Shown here: positions 31,844-41,448 of the stretch, piece after piece
Layout of the letters: each line of letters starts with the position of its first letter
How positions within the stretch are numbered: position 1 is the first letter of the stretch
Source of the DNA: Perkinsus marinus ATCC 50983
Lineage: Eukaryota > Perkinsozoa > Perkinsida > Perkinsidae
Direction of reading: 5' to 3'
Assembly: GCF_000006405.1 (NCBI RefSeq)
Contig: NW_003204538.1
Span: 40,373-104,372 of the forward strand
DNA: 64,000 nucleotides
Made by a program: the position numbers and the translations under genes
Notes under the pieces: model-generated
The model's input: only the letters and a program-made list of their open reading frames with translations
What the model was told of the DNA's origin: nothing
Databases searched by the model: none

Positions 31844-33048
31844 CTACAACAGGCTCTTGAGGTCCGAGATGATAGTAACATCCGCTAACAACTCCCTTCG
31901 TGCCCATTGGATGACGCTCACTTTCTCCATTGATATTGACACGATATTGTTGAATCGATAGCTAAAAGTAGATGAGGACGTCGTCTCATTCATCAATAGT
32001 CTGATGCCTTGCGTCTCTTCCTCATTACAACTGTCCAACACAACGAAGATAAACATCAGTGAATTCGTGTCGAAATCATAACAGTACTCGTAGTGCTGCT
32101 CAACAAGGCTTCTTTCATTATTGGTGCTATGCCATCCCCAAGGGATGCCTCCGTACCATTAAGGTGTCTACACCATTTTAAAATACTATTCTGCTTTTAG
32201 TATGACAAATTCCATCGGGCGGGCCATCCCAAGACATACCCTATAGTCAGTTCGGCAGGATCACGTGATTGGAAGATTAACTTCGTCTGTACGACCAAGT
32301 AACCTCAGATTCGACGAATTGTGGGGATCATTAGCTTGGGGCAGGTATCCCATTCGAGTACTGGTGTCCAATACAAGCCAGAGTTTTGGGCAGTAATATA
32401 ATACAACTCGTTGAATTACCGGAGCTACTTCGGTCAGGACATTGGTCTCGAACTCATGCTTCTTGAAAATCGACTGAACTGAGGTAAACATTGGCATGGC
32501 ATAGCTGCCCCTCTGAGGAAGTCGAGCTCGCTGATGCTGAGTCAAGCCTTCAGAGGGTATAGCATGATATCAGACTTCCTTGTGACCTTCTAAAGGATTT
32601 GCCTCCGTTAATTGGGAGCCCTCGAGACACGATCGACTTCGACATTGAGCGAAGCAGAGAATTATATCACTCCGTGGGGAGTCTCCACCAAGGATCCTAG
32701 AGAAATTCTTTGAGTGAATCGTATTTCTGACTGCTAGCTTGTAGCCTCTCCCAAATGAGCTGGCTTGGTTTCTCCCATGACGAATGAGTTATGAGCCCGT
32801 TGTGCTTTTTCCTCAACAACCATGAGCTCTCGCATCCTAACCTTCCAACCGTAGGCTACGGTCCGTAGCATTCCCGGATGATGCGGGGGAGCTTCATCTA
32901 CAAGCGTGATGGTCCCGATTCTCTCACGATGACCTTCAACACCACTAGGGATGGCCTTAGGCAGTTTACTATCCAGTGTAGTCATCGATACCAAGATGTT
33001 TGACTCCAGCTCCGCGAAGAAGATGATGAGTACCATGATATCCTCCAC
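31844..33048 (-). CDS. Unresolved multi-exon gene
   Basis: Three coding-like blocks follow each other on the minus strand: 33048-32734 (SMTTLDSKLPKAIPSGVEGH..., TVAYGWKVRMRELMVVEEKA), 32545-32261 (SVQSIFKKHEFETNVLTEV..., GYLPQANDPHNSSNLRLLG) and 32056-31844 (MFIFVVLDSCNEEETQGIRL..., WARRELLADVTIISDLKSLL). The last two recur at 45020-45660 with amino-acid-level conservation. Exon junctions could not be fixed and no family is recognised. The protein-level match between copies supports coding origin. Confidence 0.4.
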
Positions 33049-33218
33049 GAGTTCCCTGAGTCCGGCCCTTGTGCCTATCGTGGTAACCTCGAGTTCGCGA
33101 TGCGATGTGAAAGCCGAACGACTCTATTGACGCAACTCTTTCGATCAATACTCATTCACTCGTTATCAAGATCGCATGCGATACCGCGGGTTAGTCAAAA
33201 TGCGGTCCATTAAACACT

Positions 33219-33992
33219 TCAAAACTTCATTCCAAAATGTCTCCACACACTCGGGCTGGGAGTAGCCTGAGAGTCGGCCACCTCAGTCGTTGTCGCTGAG
33301 GCTTCGGTGGTGACATCAACGTTGGTGGTGGCACTGATAGTAGTGACTGGGAAGTCAGCTGTAGTCGCGAGATTAGTGGCGATGTCGTCTGTTGTAGTAG
33401 CAGCAAATGTGGTGGATGAGGCCTCTCCAGTAACATCCGAAGATGTGGTTACTTCCGAGGGAGCTGCTGTGCTCGTCGTTTGTGCAACAGTGGTAGGCTC
33501 GACAGGAGCGTCGGTAGTAACATCAGCCGCATCGGCTGTAGTTACCATTCCGGTAGTGTCAACAGCAGCAGGAGTGGCCGTATTGGTTTCTTCGGGAGCG
33601 GCTGTTGTGCCGTCCTGGATTGTGGTGGTCTCAGTGACTTCATCGGTGGCTTCACTTGGAGTAGTGGTAACTGCAGCAGCCTCGTAAGTGCATGGCGCAT
33701 TGGATGAATGGCAGGTGCTTGGTGTAGCCCAGTACTTGCAGTAGGAGCCAGGAGTATCCGAGGCACAACCAGCATCACAATTACGGGGAACTTCACTTAT
33801 CTCACCCGACCCGCAGTAACAAGGGACGTTGGAGCCAAAGCACCTGCTAGGTGTCTGCCAGTATTTACAATACGACCCGGGATAGGTGGCGGCACACTCG
33901 GCATCGCACTCGGTGGTGTTGCTCATCACGTATGTGATGTCCTGGAGAACACTGAGGCAGACGATAATGGAGGAGAAGGAACGGATAGTCAT
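33219..33992 (-). CDS. Secreted Cys-rich protein with Thr-rich (mucin-like) stalk
   Basis: A single-exon ORF of 257 residues with a clear ATG (33990-33992). Residues 1 to about 24 form a signal peptide (MTIRSFSSIIVCLSVL). Two Cys-rich repeats follow: CDAECAATYPGSYCKYWQTP, then CFGSNVPC, and CDAGCASDTPGSYCKYWATP, then CHSSNAPC. Each has six to seven cysteines and the shared core PGSYCKYW.TPS.C. From about residue 105 to the end the protein is Thr/Ala/Ser-rich and low in complexity, as in O-glycosylated stalks. No transmembrane segment or clear GPI tail is seen. It is probably secreted or surface-attached, with the Cys modules as binding or structural units. A Thr-rich paralogue without the Cys part is at 44617-44955. 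Confidence 0.8.
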   Translation of the reverse strand: MTIRSFSSIIVCLSVLQDITYVMSNTTECDAECAATYPGSYCKYWQTPSRCFGSNVPCYCGSGEISEVPRNCDAGCASDTPGSYCKYWATPSTCHSSNAPCTYEAAAVTTTPSEATDEVTETTTIQDGTTAAPEETNTATPAAVDTTGMVTTADAADVTTDAPVEPTTVAQTTSTAAPSEVTTSSDVTGEASSTTFAATTTDDIATNLATTADFPVTTISATTNVDVTTEASATTTEVADSQATPSPSVWRHFGMKF

Positions 33993-34150
33993 CGTGCACG
34001 AATGTGAGAAAAACTGCCGGAAGTGCGGAACCAGACTGGGCCTGCGAGGGCCTATGCCAACGCCATAGCCTGGTGCTATTTAGGCAAACCGTTTAAGCCC
34101 TAGTGAGTTCAATGTTGATCGTTCGCTGTAGCTGAACAGTAGCGCGCGCG

Positions 34151-34698
34151 ATGTCTATCTTGCCCAATCGTTTCACAACCGTTTTCACAGATACTGCATC
34201 ATATACAGCGTTCTCAGCCACTCTTCTTCGGAGAATTCGGCCGACTTCTCGTAAGCATCATTTCGACCGATTATCCAACTCTTGGTTCGGGTTAGCGGCT
34301 CGTTCTGATTGCCAAGGCAAATGTGATGATCATGCAGGGCAATCGCTCGTCGCCGCTCACTATCAGCGCTTAGGGGAATATATTCTAGATTACAACGGGC
34401 AGTGTAACCTGCAGCGATCAGGCTTCGTGAACGTCTTCTAACTCTGCGTGGCTGTAGCCCACAGTTCATGACTCCTCATTGGGTCAGACTAGAACTTCCT
34501 CATTGTCCAATCGATTTTCTGTCAAGCCATAATCTCAGAATAATTGCTCAGCTGAATAAACCTTATTGGCTGGGCGGCTGGCCATCTACACAGGACCACA
34601 GTTGGATTTATCCCTATAATCCAGCTACGCGAGTAACAAGCTTGCCCTCCGATTGCACCTACCCTGACTTTGGTCGATGTCACACATGTGAAGCTTGA
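34151..34698 (+). CDS. Hypothetical protein, possibly two exons
   Basis: ATG at 34151 opens 96 codons (to 34441), and a second frame at 34468-34698 reads PYWLGGWPSTQDHSWIYPYN, then DFGRCHTCEA. The YWLGG...W pattern faintly recalls C-type-lectin-like folds, but the evidence is weak. The tail (34680-34880) is duplicated at 44184-44400. Confidence 0.25.
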
Positions 34699-35123
34699 TA
34701 AGAACACATTGAGCTGTCAAGGATACATCAGAGATTCTAGTATATCTAACCTCTGCATTTGAACTCGCTATCAACAGAGTCTTCAGCATATCAGCAATCG
34801 GAATTCAGACACTGGAGAACCAACATGGGCTCATGCTAGTTGGTAAGAGGATCACGGTGGTGCGGCTTGCCCGCCCCACCCGCCGATTATAGACAGGGCT
34901 CGAGAATCACGACCTTTGCTTCTTAGTCGGAGGCAACCCTTTCCTGACCACCGTGTCCTTTTTATGGCTATTGGGCTAACGACACTTGCGAAGATGCTTC
35001 AGCGAAACGGCACCGATTGCGAGTCTATAATTCACCAGGGCACTCACCAGGTGGCGGAGCTCTCGCCAATCTCTCTTTGTTGGGGGGTTGCCGTCGCAGT
35101 TGCTAACACCCAGCGGCCTCCAT

Positions 35124-35733
35124 TCACGTTGCAGCTAGTATCGATACATAATACGATAGGGAGAAGGACGTACAACGGTTAACTGAGATTGCGAGGTTTG
35201 CGGCCACCAATGGCCGTCGGCCATCGGCCGGGTCGCGAATCCATTGGATGTTGCCGCTGACATCCACTACCGGCTTCTTGTCTCCTGTGGAACGATCGGA
35301 GCCTAGTTTTACCTCTCGGTAGGTAGCAAAAAACTCACTCAGCAGTTTCACTTAGCCTGGTCGACTACCAAACCTGGGGAACCACGACCATGACGTCTCG
35401 AGATCCGCTCCATGTTCTCTACTTGACCTTGTGCGGCAACATCGTGCTTGTTGAAGAAGGCCTCAACAGCATTTTGTGAAGCGGATTCAATCCTCAGACC
35501 ACGAACCAAGCAGAGTTGCGTCTCGTCTGCGTTTTCGCTTTACCAATGGGGCAGAGGACATCAACAACCGTGTTCTTCAGCATGTCCGGCTTCGAGACCA
35601 AGGTCGGAAGGTCAGCGACAGTTACACCAAGTTGAAGTAGCCTGTCGACGATGGCGTCGCATAGTACCGTTGGGCAGTTGGCCGGGGAGATCGCACGAAA
35701 GGCCTCCGTTTCTCTGGCAAAAGTGTCCGTCAT
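35124..35733 (-). pseudogene. MTDTF-family frames in U2
   Basis: ATG at 35733. The protein-level match to U1 is nearly complete (FRAISPANCPTVLCDAIVD), and the second block at 35351-35124 reads VSGNIQWIRDPADGRRPLV. A frame change between blocks remains. Unknown family. Confidence 0.4.
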
Positions 35734-35986
35734 AAAGACAGGAGGCAAGGAAAAACTAAGTAGAGAGGCGGGAGACGTACGGTTATTACGAAATTCATCG
35801 AAGAAGCTACACATGTGAGGTGCATAAGCAACACTATTAAGATCACGTAAAGAAAAGCATAATGTAACAGATTGCGGACCATATTAAGCATGCGAGATAG
35901 AATATGAGTCGCCCAGTTAGGGCTTTGTCCCTCGTGGTCGAGGTGGTCAAAACGAGACAACAACAACAACACAACAACACACAACA

Positions 35987-36018
<32 letters not shown>

Positions 36019-36629
36019 ACAGCCGTTTCATCCTCTCTGAAATCAAACTTTGATCACATACGATCCTCCTTCATCTAACTCAGTTGTACCTAACGCCACC
36101 TACTATGAAAGGTGATGTGGGCAGGTTTATAGTGGCCTAAGCATGATGACTTGGCTGATCTGGAATAAATAACTCATGCTCGGCTTCATCTCACGCCCAG
36201 ATTACCATCACATGCTATTGCATCTGCCATTATGGAAGTCTCGACATACGAGTTAAAGGAGGAATAAACGATATGTGATGTACTACTAAGAAATATTTAT
36301 CAGGACGAAGTGGCTAATACTGGAAGCTCGAGGTTGGTAGCATCGAAGTTCTCAACGGCAAAAAATGATTGTCCTAGTTCTGCGAATCTAACAGTGTTAT
36401 ATTCCCTTGTCTACGTTGAAAATTGCATGACGAAACCGGCAATTCTAAGGGCGCTAGAATGGATTCACTCTTCGTAACAGATTTATCATACGCCGAAATC
36501 TCTCCCAAACCATCATCAGTCGGAAAGAGCCTCTGGCCGGGAAGGTCATCTGATCTTTTCGTAGGTACGCGGATAACCTTGTCGTTAATCCGTTAATCTA
36601 TGGCATACCTAATGCTGCATTATCTTACG

Positions 36630-36787
36630 TGTTTACGTCCTTGTAGGCGATAATGTGTAGTTGTCCGGTTATGCTGTCTCTCTGTACACAATTCACGTTC
36701 AGGCGTCTTCATTTAGGTAAGTCCCTAGCTGACGTAGTCATAAGCTTTATACTTCAAGTATCTATCTATTGAGTCGTCACCACTACA
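36630..36787 (+). repeat. LTR of the E2 family in U2, with primer-binding site
   Basis: TGTTTAC...CCACTACA, then two bases, then TGGTAGCAGCTCC (from 36790). The first nine bases of the latter are complementary to the CUGCUACCA 3' end of initiator tRNA-Met, the usual minus-strand primer of many LTR elements. Confidence 0.7.
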
Positions 36788-36884
36788 AGTGGTAGCAGCT
36801 CCTTGTTTCGATCGTGGTATAATAAGATTACCTGGTTGTGGTTGGTGGCGTTATCTTTGGACGTAAAGTATCGTGGACTGAATC

Positions 36885-37225
36885 ATGGCACCTACGTTAA
36901 AGGTAACTCCGAGCCCATTGTGACGATTGCGAAGGTAGAAGCATTGTTCGAGAAGTACCATACTATTGCGGCGTTCTATGGGTGGTCCAGTGATGAGATC
37001 TATATATATGTCCCGTTGTTTCTAGAAGATTCGGTCTTGGGGGCATATGATAGTATGACGCCTGAAGATAAGAAGGATTCGAATAAGATCGCAGACCACT
37101 TGATACAACGGCTATTGACGAAGGATGTATTTGAGGACTTCAAGTCTTAAATTCTAGAGTCTTGCTGCCTTCAGAGACTTTACTTGAATACAGCTATGAT
37201 CTTAAGCGGTTGGCAACGAGAATGT
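36885..37225 (+). pseudogene. gag: Gag fragment in U2
   Basis: ATG at 36885. A 13-nt deletion relative to U1 (after CCCATTG) places a TGA after 12 codons. The downstream frame keeps FYGWSSDEIYIYVPLFLE and breaks again at AAGTCTTAA. Homology to gag ends at LKRLATRM. U3 and U4 carry the same deletion. Confidence 0.75.
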
Positions 37226-37609
37226 GTATCTTCAAGACCCACTTCGATTCGGAATCGGCTAATATCGATTTTGATGAGGCCGCTGAGAATATCTGGGGAG
37301 GTTGCGACAGTTATGCCATCGCCAAGACCAAGCCTGGTGATGGACAGCCCAGAAACCACACCTCCAACAATTTCAACCGAGAATAACAAAGCGTCGGTTT
37401 GGATGTATCAGTTTGGACTTATGGGGTTTGATCCTCGCAGTACGACGACGGTAACGCACGTGCGAGCGGACAAGCCCACTTCATGAACTCGGTTTGTCGA
37501 TTCACTACTATGTTCTTATGCTACATATTGTCAGTGCATTCGGCACTCACCAACATACATGAATCTGACTGGCGACGCTAGTATCATCAAATTAATTTCA
37601 GGGTCCATG
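37226..37609 (+). repeat. Segment shared with 51600-52002 and inverted at 21960-22260
   Basis: It begins TGTATCTTCAAGACCCACTT and includes the short frame THFDSESANIDFDEAAENIW ending in TAA. In U4 the same segment runs without interruption. Here E3 is inserted at its end. Confidence 0.75.
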
Positions 37610-37869
37610 TGAGCTGTTGGCGCTGTTAGAGCCCTGTGACCTAGAGTTCGAGTTAGAGGACTTCCCGGGAACACGACGCGCAGGAGGCATAGGGAAGTCG
37701 GGACGAAGAAGACGAAAGTTAATCGACTAATGAGCAATGAGCTTCAGCGCGCAGCACGCATGTGCATAGCGCTCCTGCGTGAAACTACGTCACGTCACGA
37801 TGGAGCGTGTCTCACTACTATGGGAATAACATAGGGACAGACTAGAAAAAAATGAGAATACATCGCTCA
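37610..37869 (-). repeat. 3' LTR of E3
   Basis: 260 bp, identical to 43297-43556. Perfect 5-bp inverted termini. It contains a copy of the Gag ATG and its first 27 codons, which here read out into flanking DNA and stop after three codons. Confidence 0.96.
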
Positions 37870-37881
37870 GCCTCGCCCCCC
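37870..37881 (-). other. Polypurine tract of E3
   Basis: The minus strand reads GGGGGGCGAGGC immediately before the 3' LTR start TGAGC. It is the likely primer for plus-strand DNA synthesis. Confidence 0.75.
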
Positions 37882-37932
37882 ATAAAAGCGTGTACACTGA
37901 TCGAGTGATGGTCAAAACCCATAAGCGAAAAA

Positions 37933-40092
37933 TTACGTATCGTCATCATCACCATTCCAATCATGCGCTCGCAGAGCTTGCAAAGCACGTTCCTTAGCAG
38001 CTCTCTGTGGCCTCGGCTGAGGTGGAAAATTGTTGCTCCCATCTTGAGCAACTCGAGAATCATCGTCGGGCACGGTCTTATCGTGAATCAGGTCCTCAGG
38101 GTCATCGGAGACCAATCCGTCCATACGACTATCATCATCGACATCGAGGACACCCTCGTCCGGAATATCGTCGTCTTCTCGGAAGAGCTTCAAGTTTTTA
38201 ATATGGTGTTCCTCCACAACGTTAGTACTTTCATGTACCAGTACAGCAATACGTTTACCAATGATACGAGTCACCTTAAAAGGACCACGGAAACGACGAC
38301 TCCATTTATGCTCGCGACGGCCCAAAGCTAGGACTCTGTCGCCAATGCTGATGGGACGATCACTGCGGTGCTTGGAGCTCTTGTTCAAAGCAGTCTCGAA
38401 GGCACGCTCACGACGGTCTTGCCATATCGAGATAAATCGTTGTTGAAGCCTGTCTAGACGGAGGGCTCTATTGCGGGCCATAGATGTCAACTCGGTCGGA
38501 TCATCGGTCTCGATATCATCGAAGTCAGAGTCGAGTTGCTCGATACGGAGCCGTGCCTGTAGGGCAGAGCACGGTGTGAAGCCGAACATGAGCTCGTAAG
38601 GGCTAACGTTCTCAGCGCCCTCGTAATCCAAGCCGTACGAGTTGATGCAGTTCTCCAGCATGGCGATAACGACAGGGTCGTCCCATGAACGGCCCGATCC
38701 TTCAAGCATTCTAGCTAGCGTGGAGTTTATAACCCTATGGCGAGTCTCGACCCAACCGAGTGTCCAAGGGGCCCTCGAAGCAGAATATTTTATTTGTAGT
38801 CCATGTAAGCGGCAATACTCCGTCATATACTTACTGAGATGAGCTTGGGCTCGATCGCATCGTAGTCTTACAGGATAGCCGAAGCGGTTGAAGATGACCG
38901 ATAGACCATCGCATATGTTTTGAGCCTTGAAAGACCCAGCCAGAGGGAATACAGCCGTGAAGCTTGTGTAGGCGCATGTTGCCGTGAGAAGACTGGCTGT
39001 TATAGAGGATGAGTCGGATCCGCTGGACGCCCTTACGGGTCCTATCAAATCTATACCAACTTCGAACCAACTCTTGGCATCGACCTTACGAGAACCAGGC
39101 GGTGGTAACTGTTGACCGTCAGGGTCGACGAGTTGGCAGGAATCACAGCGGCGGATCACTTGTGCAGCGAAACGCTTCATAGCGGGGAACCAACAGAAGC
39201 TTGATAGACGTGAAGCGACATTCGGCGATTTACCATGGCTACTCTCGAGGTGAACTTCTTTCACCAGAGCCTCTCGAAACTCCTTCGGGATGAAAACCTG
39301 CAGGACCACTCGCCCCCCTAGATCATGCCGTATACGTCGGAGGAGTAAACCTGGCGTGCCATTGGACCAAAAATACCCAGGCTTCTTGCATAGGTTTAGA
39401 GCCTCGGGGTCGGTAGACGAGACTGTACGGAGTGTAGATAAGTCTAAGTAGGCCTTAACGTCGTTGGACCAGGCTTGAGGGTGATCTTCAGAGTCGGTAT
39501 CGCTGCTAGTAGAGTCGTCATCCCCAACGTCTTCGGGGGTGGCGATTCGCAAATCAACATGCTTAGTCTCCGTGACACTGTCCTTGCTGACCTGACTGCC
39601 ACATTCACGAGCCAAGTGATCTATAAGAGCCACCGTAGAAGAAGTTCTTGGCAACCACAAGATTTTCTCAACGTTGGAGATGTAATTGGAGTAGAGAGAG
39701 TGCCATGCTCCACAGAAGTCAGTGATGGCCGATTGCCATTCACGAGTAGTATTAACGTTGTCCGTGACCCCATATACCAGACCGGCCAAGATACCCGAGT
39801 TACGATTAGCGAAGAGGATTTGGGCCGCCCTTTCGCGGAAAGTAGACGACCGTGTCATAGCCAATGAGGAGCCAGGGAAGGAGTTGCTATGAAAGGAGCC
39901 ACCGTCGAAAACAGCTGGAAGGCACAGTATCTTGTAGCCATCTCGTTCCAAGACAATGTTTTCTTGTCGGCAGAGCTTGGTCAGATCATCGAAGCTGATC
40001 CGAAATTCCGACAGATTCGCTCTTTGAGAAAAGTCGATTGGTACTTGTATGACATGTATAGCAACACCAGCCCCAATTATCGACATTTGCAT
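37933..40092 (-). CDS. pol: E3 Pol C-terminal part: RNase H and integrase
   Basis: A 719-codon frame. RNase H continues from the preceding frame after a 1-nt break at the C-run 40071-40074; its glutamate is in SSTFRERAAQ and an aspartate in VYGVTDNVN. An integrase zinc module follows (VHLESSHGK ... CDSCQLVD). The core has D in VGIDLIGPVRA, D in LRCDRAQAH and E in TLGWVETRHR, with 35 residues between the last two. The C-terminus has GDRVLALGRRE and RFRGPFKVTRI (GPY/F module) and an acidic tail. It ends in TAA near 37933, about 50 nt before the polypurine tract. Confidence 0.9.
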   Translation of the reverse strand: MQMSIIGAGVAIHVIQVPIDFSQRANLSEFRISFDDLTKLCRQENIVLERDGYKILCLPAVFDGGSFHSNSFPGSSLAMTRSSTFRERAAQILFANRNSGILAGLVYGVTDNVNTTREWQSAITDFCGAWHSLYSNYISNVEKILWLPRTSSTVALIDHLARECGSQVSKDSVTETKHVDLRIATPEDVGDDDSTSSDTDSEDHPQAWSNDVKAYLDLSTLRTVSSTDPEALNLCKKPGYFWSNGTPGLLLRRIRHDLGGRVVLQVFIPKEFREALVKEVHLESSHGKSPNVASRLSSFCWFPAMKRFAAQVIRRCDSCQLVDPDGQQLPPPGSRKVDAKSWFEVGIDLIGPVRASSGSDSSSITASLLTATCAYTSFTAVFPLAGSFKAQNICDGLSVIFNRFGYPVRLRCDRAQAHLSKYMTEYCRLHGLQIKYSASRAPWTLGWVETRHRVINSTLARMLEGSGRSWDDPVVIAMLENCINSYGLDYEGAENVSPYELMFGFTPCSALQARLRIEQLDSDFDDIETDDPTELTSMARNRALRLDRLQQRFISIWQDRRERAFETALNKSSKHRSDRPISIGDRVLALGRREHKWSRRFRGPFKVTRIIGKRIAVLVHESTNVVEEHHIKNLKLFREDDDIPDEGVLDVDDDSRMDGLVSDDPEDLIHDKTVPDDDSRVAQDGSNNFPPQPRPQRAAKERALQALRAHDWNGDDDDT

Positions 40093-41448
40093 CCGTGACT
40101 AGAAGGGTCGCGATTGCCCATGGTCGAAACAGATAGAGGCTTGGGAGTCCTCGGACGTAGAGATGACCTAGAGACCTCAATGGGGTCCTCGCATCGCTGC
40201 TGAGTGGGTCGAGACTAGCATCCGTTTGAGAGGCCTTACTGATAATCGAATATAACTGGGAGAGAGCTTGCTGACCATCTGGAGGGAGCCATTGTTTGCA
40301 ATATTGGAAGATACCTGCCCAACGCCGGAGTAGGCTCAGAAGGTCCTTGATGTGATTGACGTCGTCTAGCTCTTTCAGGCAGTGATCGATGGCTTTCTCG
40401 TCGATCGGATGCTTCGGAGCCGGGAGTATAGTGTGAGAATCCGCCTTCAAGCCGCAGAAGGTGATAGTCGGTCCGTCGCCACACTTATCCTCACGAACAA
40501 TAAAACCGTAGTGTTTAAAGAGGTCGATGACGCGCCTTTGCAGGGTAAGGCATAATTCCTTAGAGTGGGATCCGATGATCACATCGTCTTGGACATGACA
40601 AATGTGGCACCCCGGAGGAATCGTCAGCTTATTAAGGACCCAACGTACGGCTCTCGCAAATATCAAACTGCTCCATCGCCAGCCTTGGATAAGGCAACGC
40701 CCGGCATAGATGCGGGGATGGCTTTCGCCGGGGACGGAGATTCTTATACCAAAAAGCTTATCACCGAGAACCGAGTCGATAGCTATGCTACTGAAAGCAT
40801 CCGAGAAGTCGATCTTAGCAAACCACCCACGGCTTGACGGGGGGAAATCACGGAGTAGCGTAGCAGCTGTGTCTTGGAATTGGTAAGGCCGTTGAGGAGC
40901 AGCGGTATTTTTGGAGTGGACGGTGCGAGGTGCAACCCACACTCCATTACGAAGTTGCAGCTCGTTAACGCTCCTGAGGTCGATGGTCAGACGATACCGG
41001 TTAACATCAGATTGTGGTATAGGATATTGGCGAACACGAATGCCTTCTTGTTTATCCACCAGAACGGGCTCGTTGATGCACATGACCTTGTGTTCCTCTT
41101 CAGGAGATATTCTTGCGAGTTTCCCATCCGCTACCATCCGATCGCAGACATCGGCGAGTATATACCGGTCAGTGGTACTGCGATTACGGGAACTCTCGCT
41201 GCGGGGCATAACGGACGCATTCTCGAGCATAGGAATATTGGCCTTCAATCTGGTGGTACCATCACCGTTGGGGACCTCGTCGAATAGGGATCGGTTACGT
41301 GGAGTCGTACTCTCGAGCAACGGTAGAGCCGGTCTCCCGAAGAGTAACCGCGGGGTACACGGCCGTGCCACCAGAAAAGGAAGCTCAATGATCTGAGAGC
41401 TCGTGTCAACATCAGAGGAGCCGCTCTCGGGACAGAGACGGAATCTCA
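39986..41448 (-). CDS. pol: E3 Pol N-terminal part: protease end and reverse transcriptase
   Basis: The frame is open across the gag stop (41446-41448) and reads sensible protein well upstream of it, to about 41510, so it is expressed by a frame change from gag. There is no ATG near its start; the 41371 start is a GTG. RT motifs: LTIDLRSVNELQ in the fingers, motif A AKIDFSDAFSSIAID, and motif C CHVQDDVIIGS, where V-Q-D-D replaces the usual Y/F-x-D-D. It ends in the start of RNase H (TDANVDNWGW) and then loses frame. Confidence 0.9.
40071..40074 (-). other. Frame break in E3 RNase H
   Basis: The RNase H reading passes from the 41448-39986 frame to the 40092-37933 frame at this run of four C (G on the coding strand). 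One base fewer than needed to stay in frame is present. It is either a real lesion or a homopolymer error. Confidence 0.7.

Larger units (their letters stand above)
34886..37609 (+). repeat. Duplicated unit U2
   Basis: Starts at ATTATAGACAGGGCTCGAG, as do U3, U4 and U5 at 46647, 49276 and 57814. It contains the minus-strand MTDTF-family frames (35124-35733), a short CAA/CAT repeat, the LTR, a good primer-binding site and a broken gag, then a switch at about 37226 into the FKTHFDSESANIDFDE segment. It is interrupted at 37609 by the E3 insertion and continues at 43561. Confidence 0.8.

Noticed and set aside
33307-33707. Plus-strand Val/Ser-rich frames opposite the secreted-protein gene
   Set aside because: They are antisense shadows of the Thr-rich stalk; the minus strand has the signal peptide and ordered Cys repeats.
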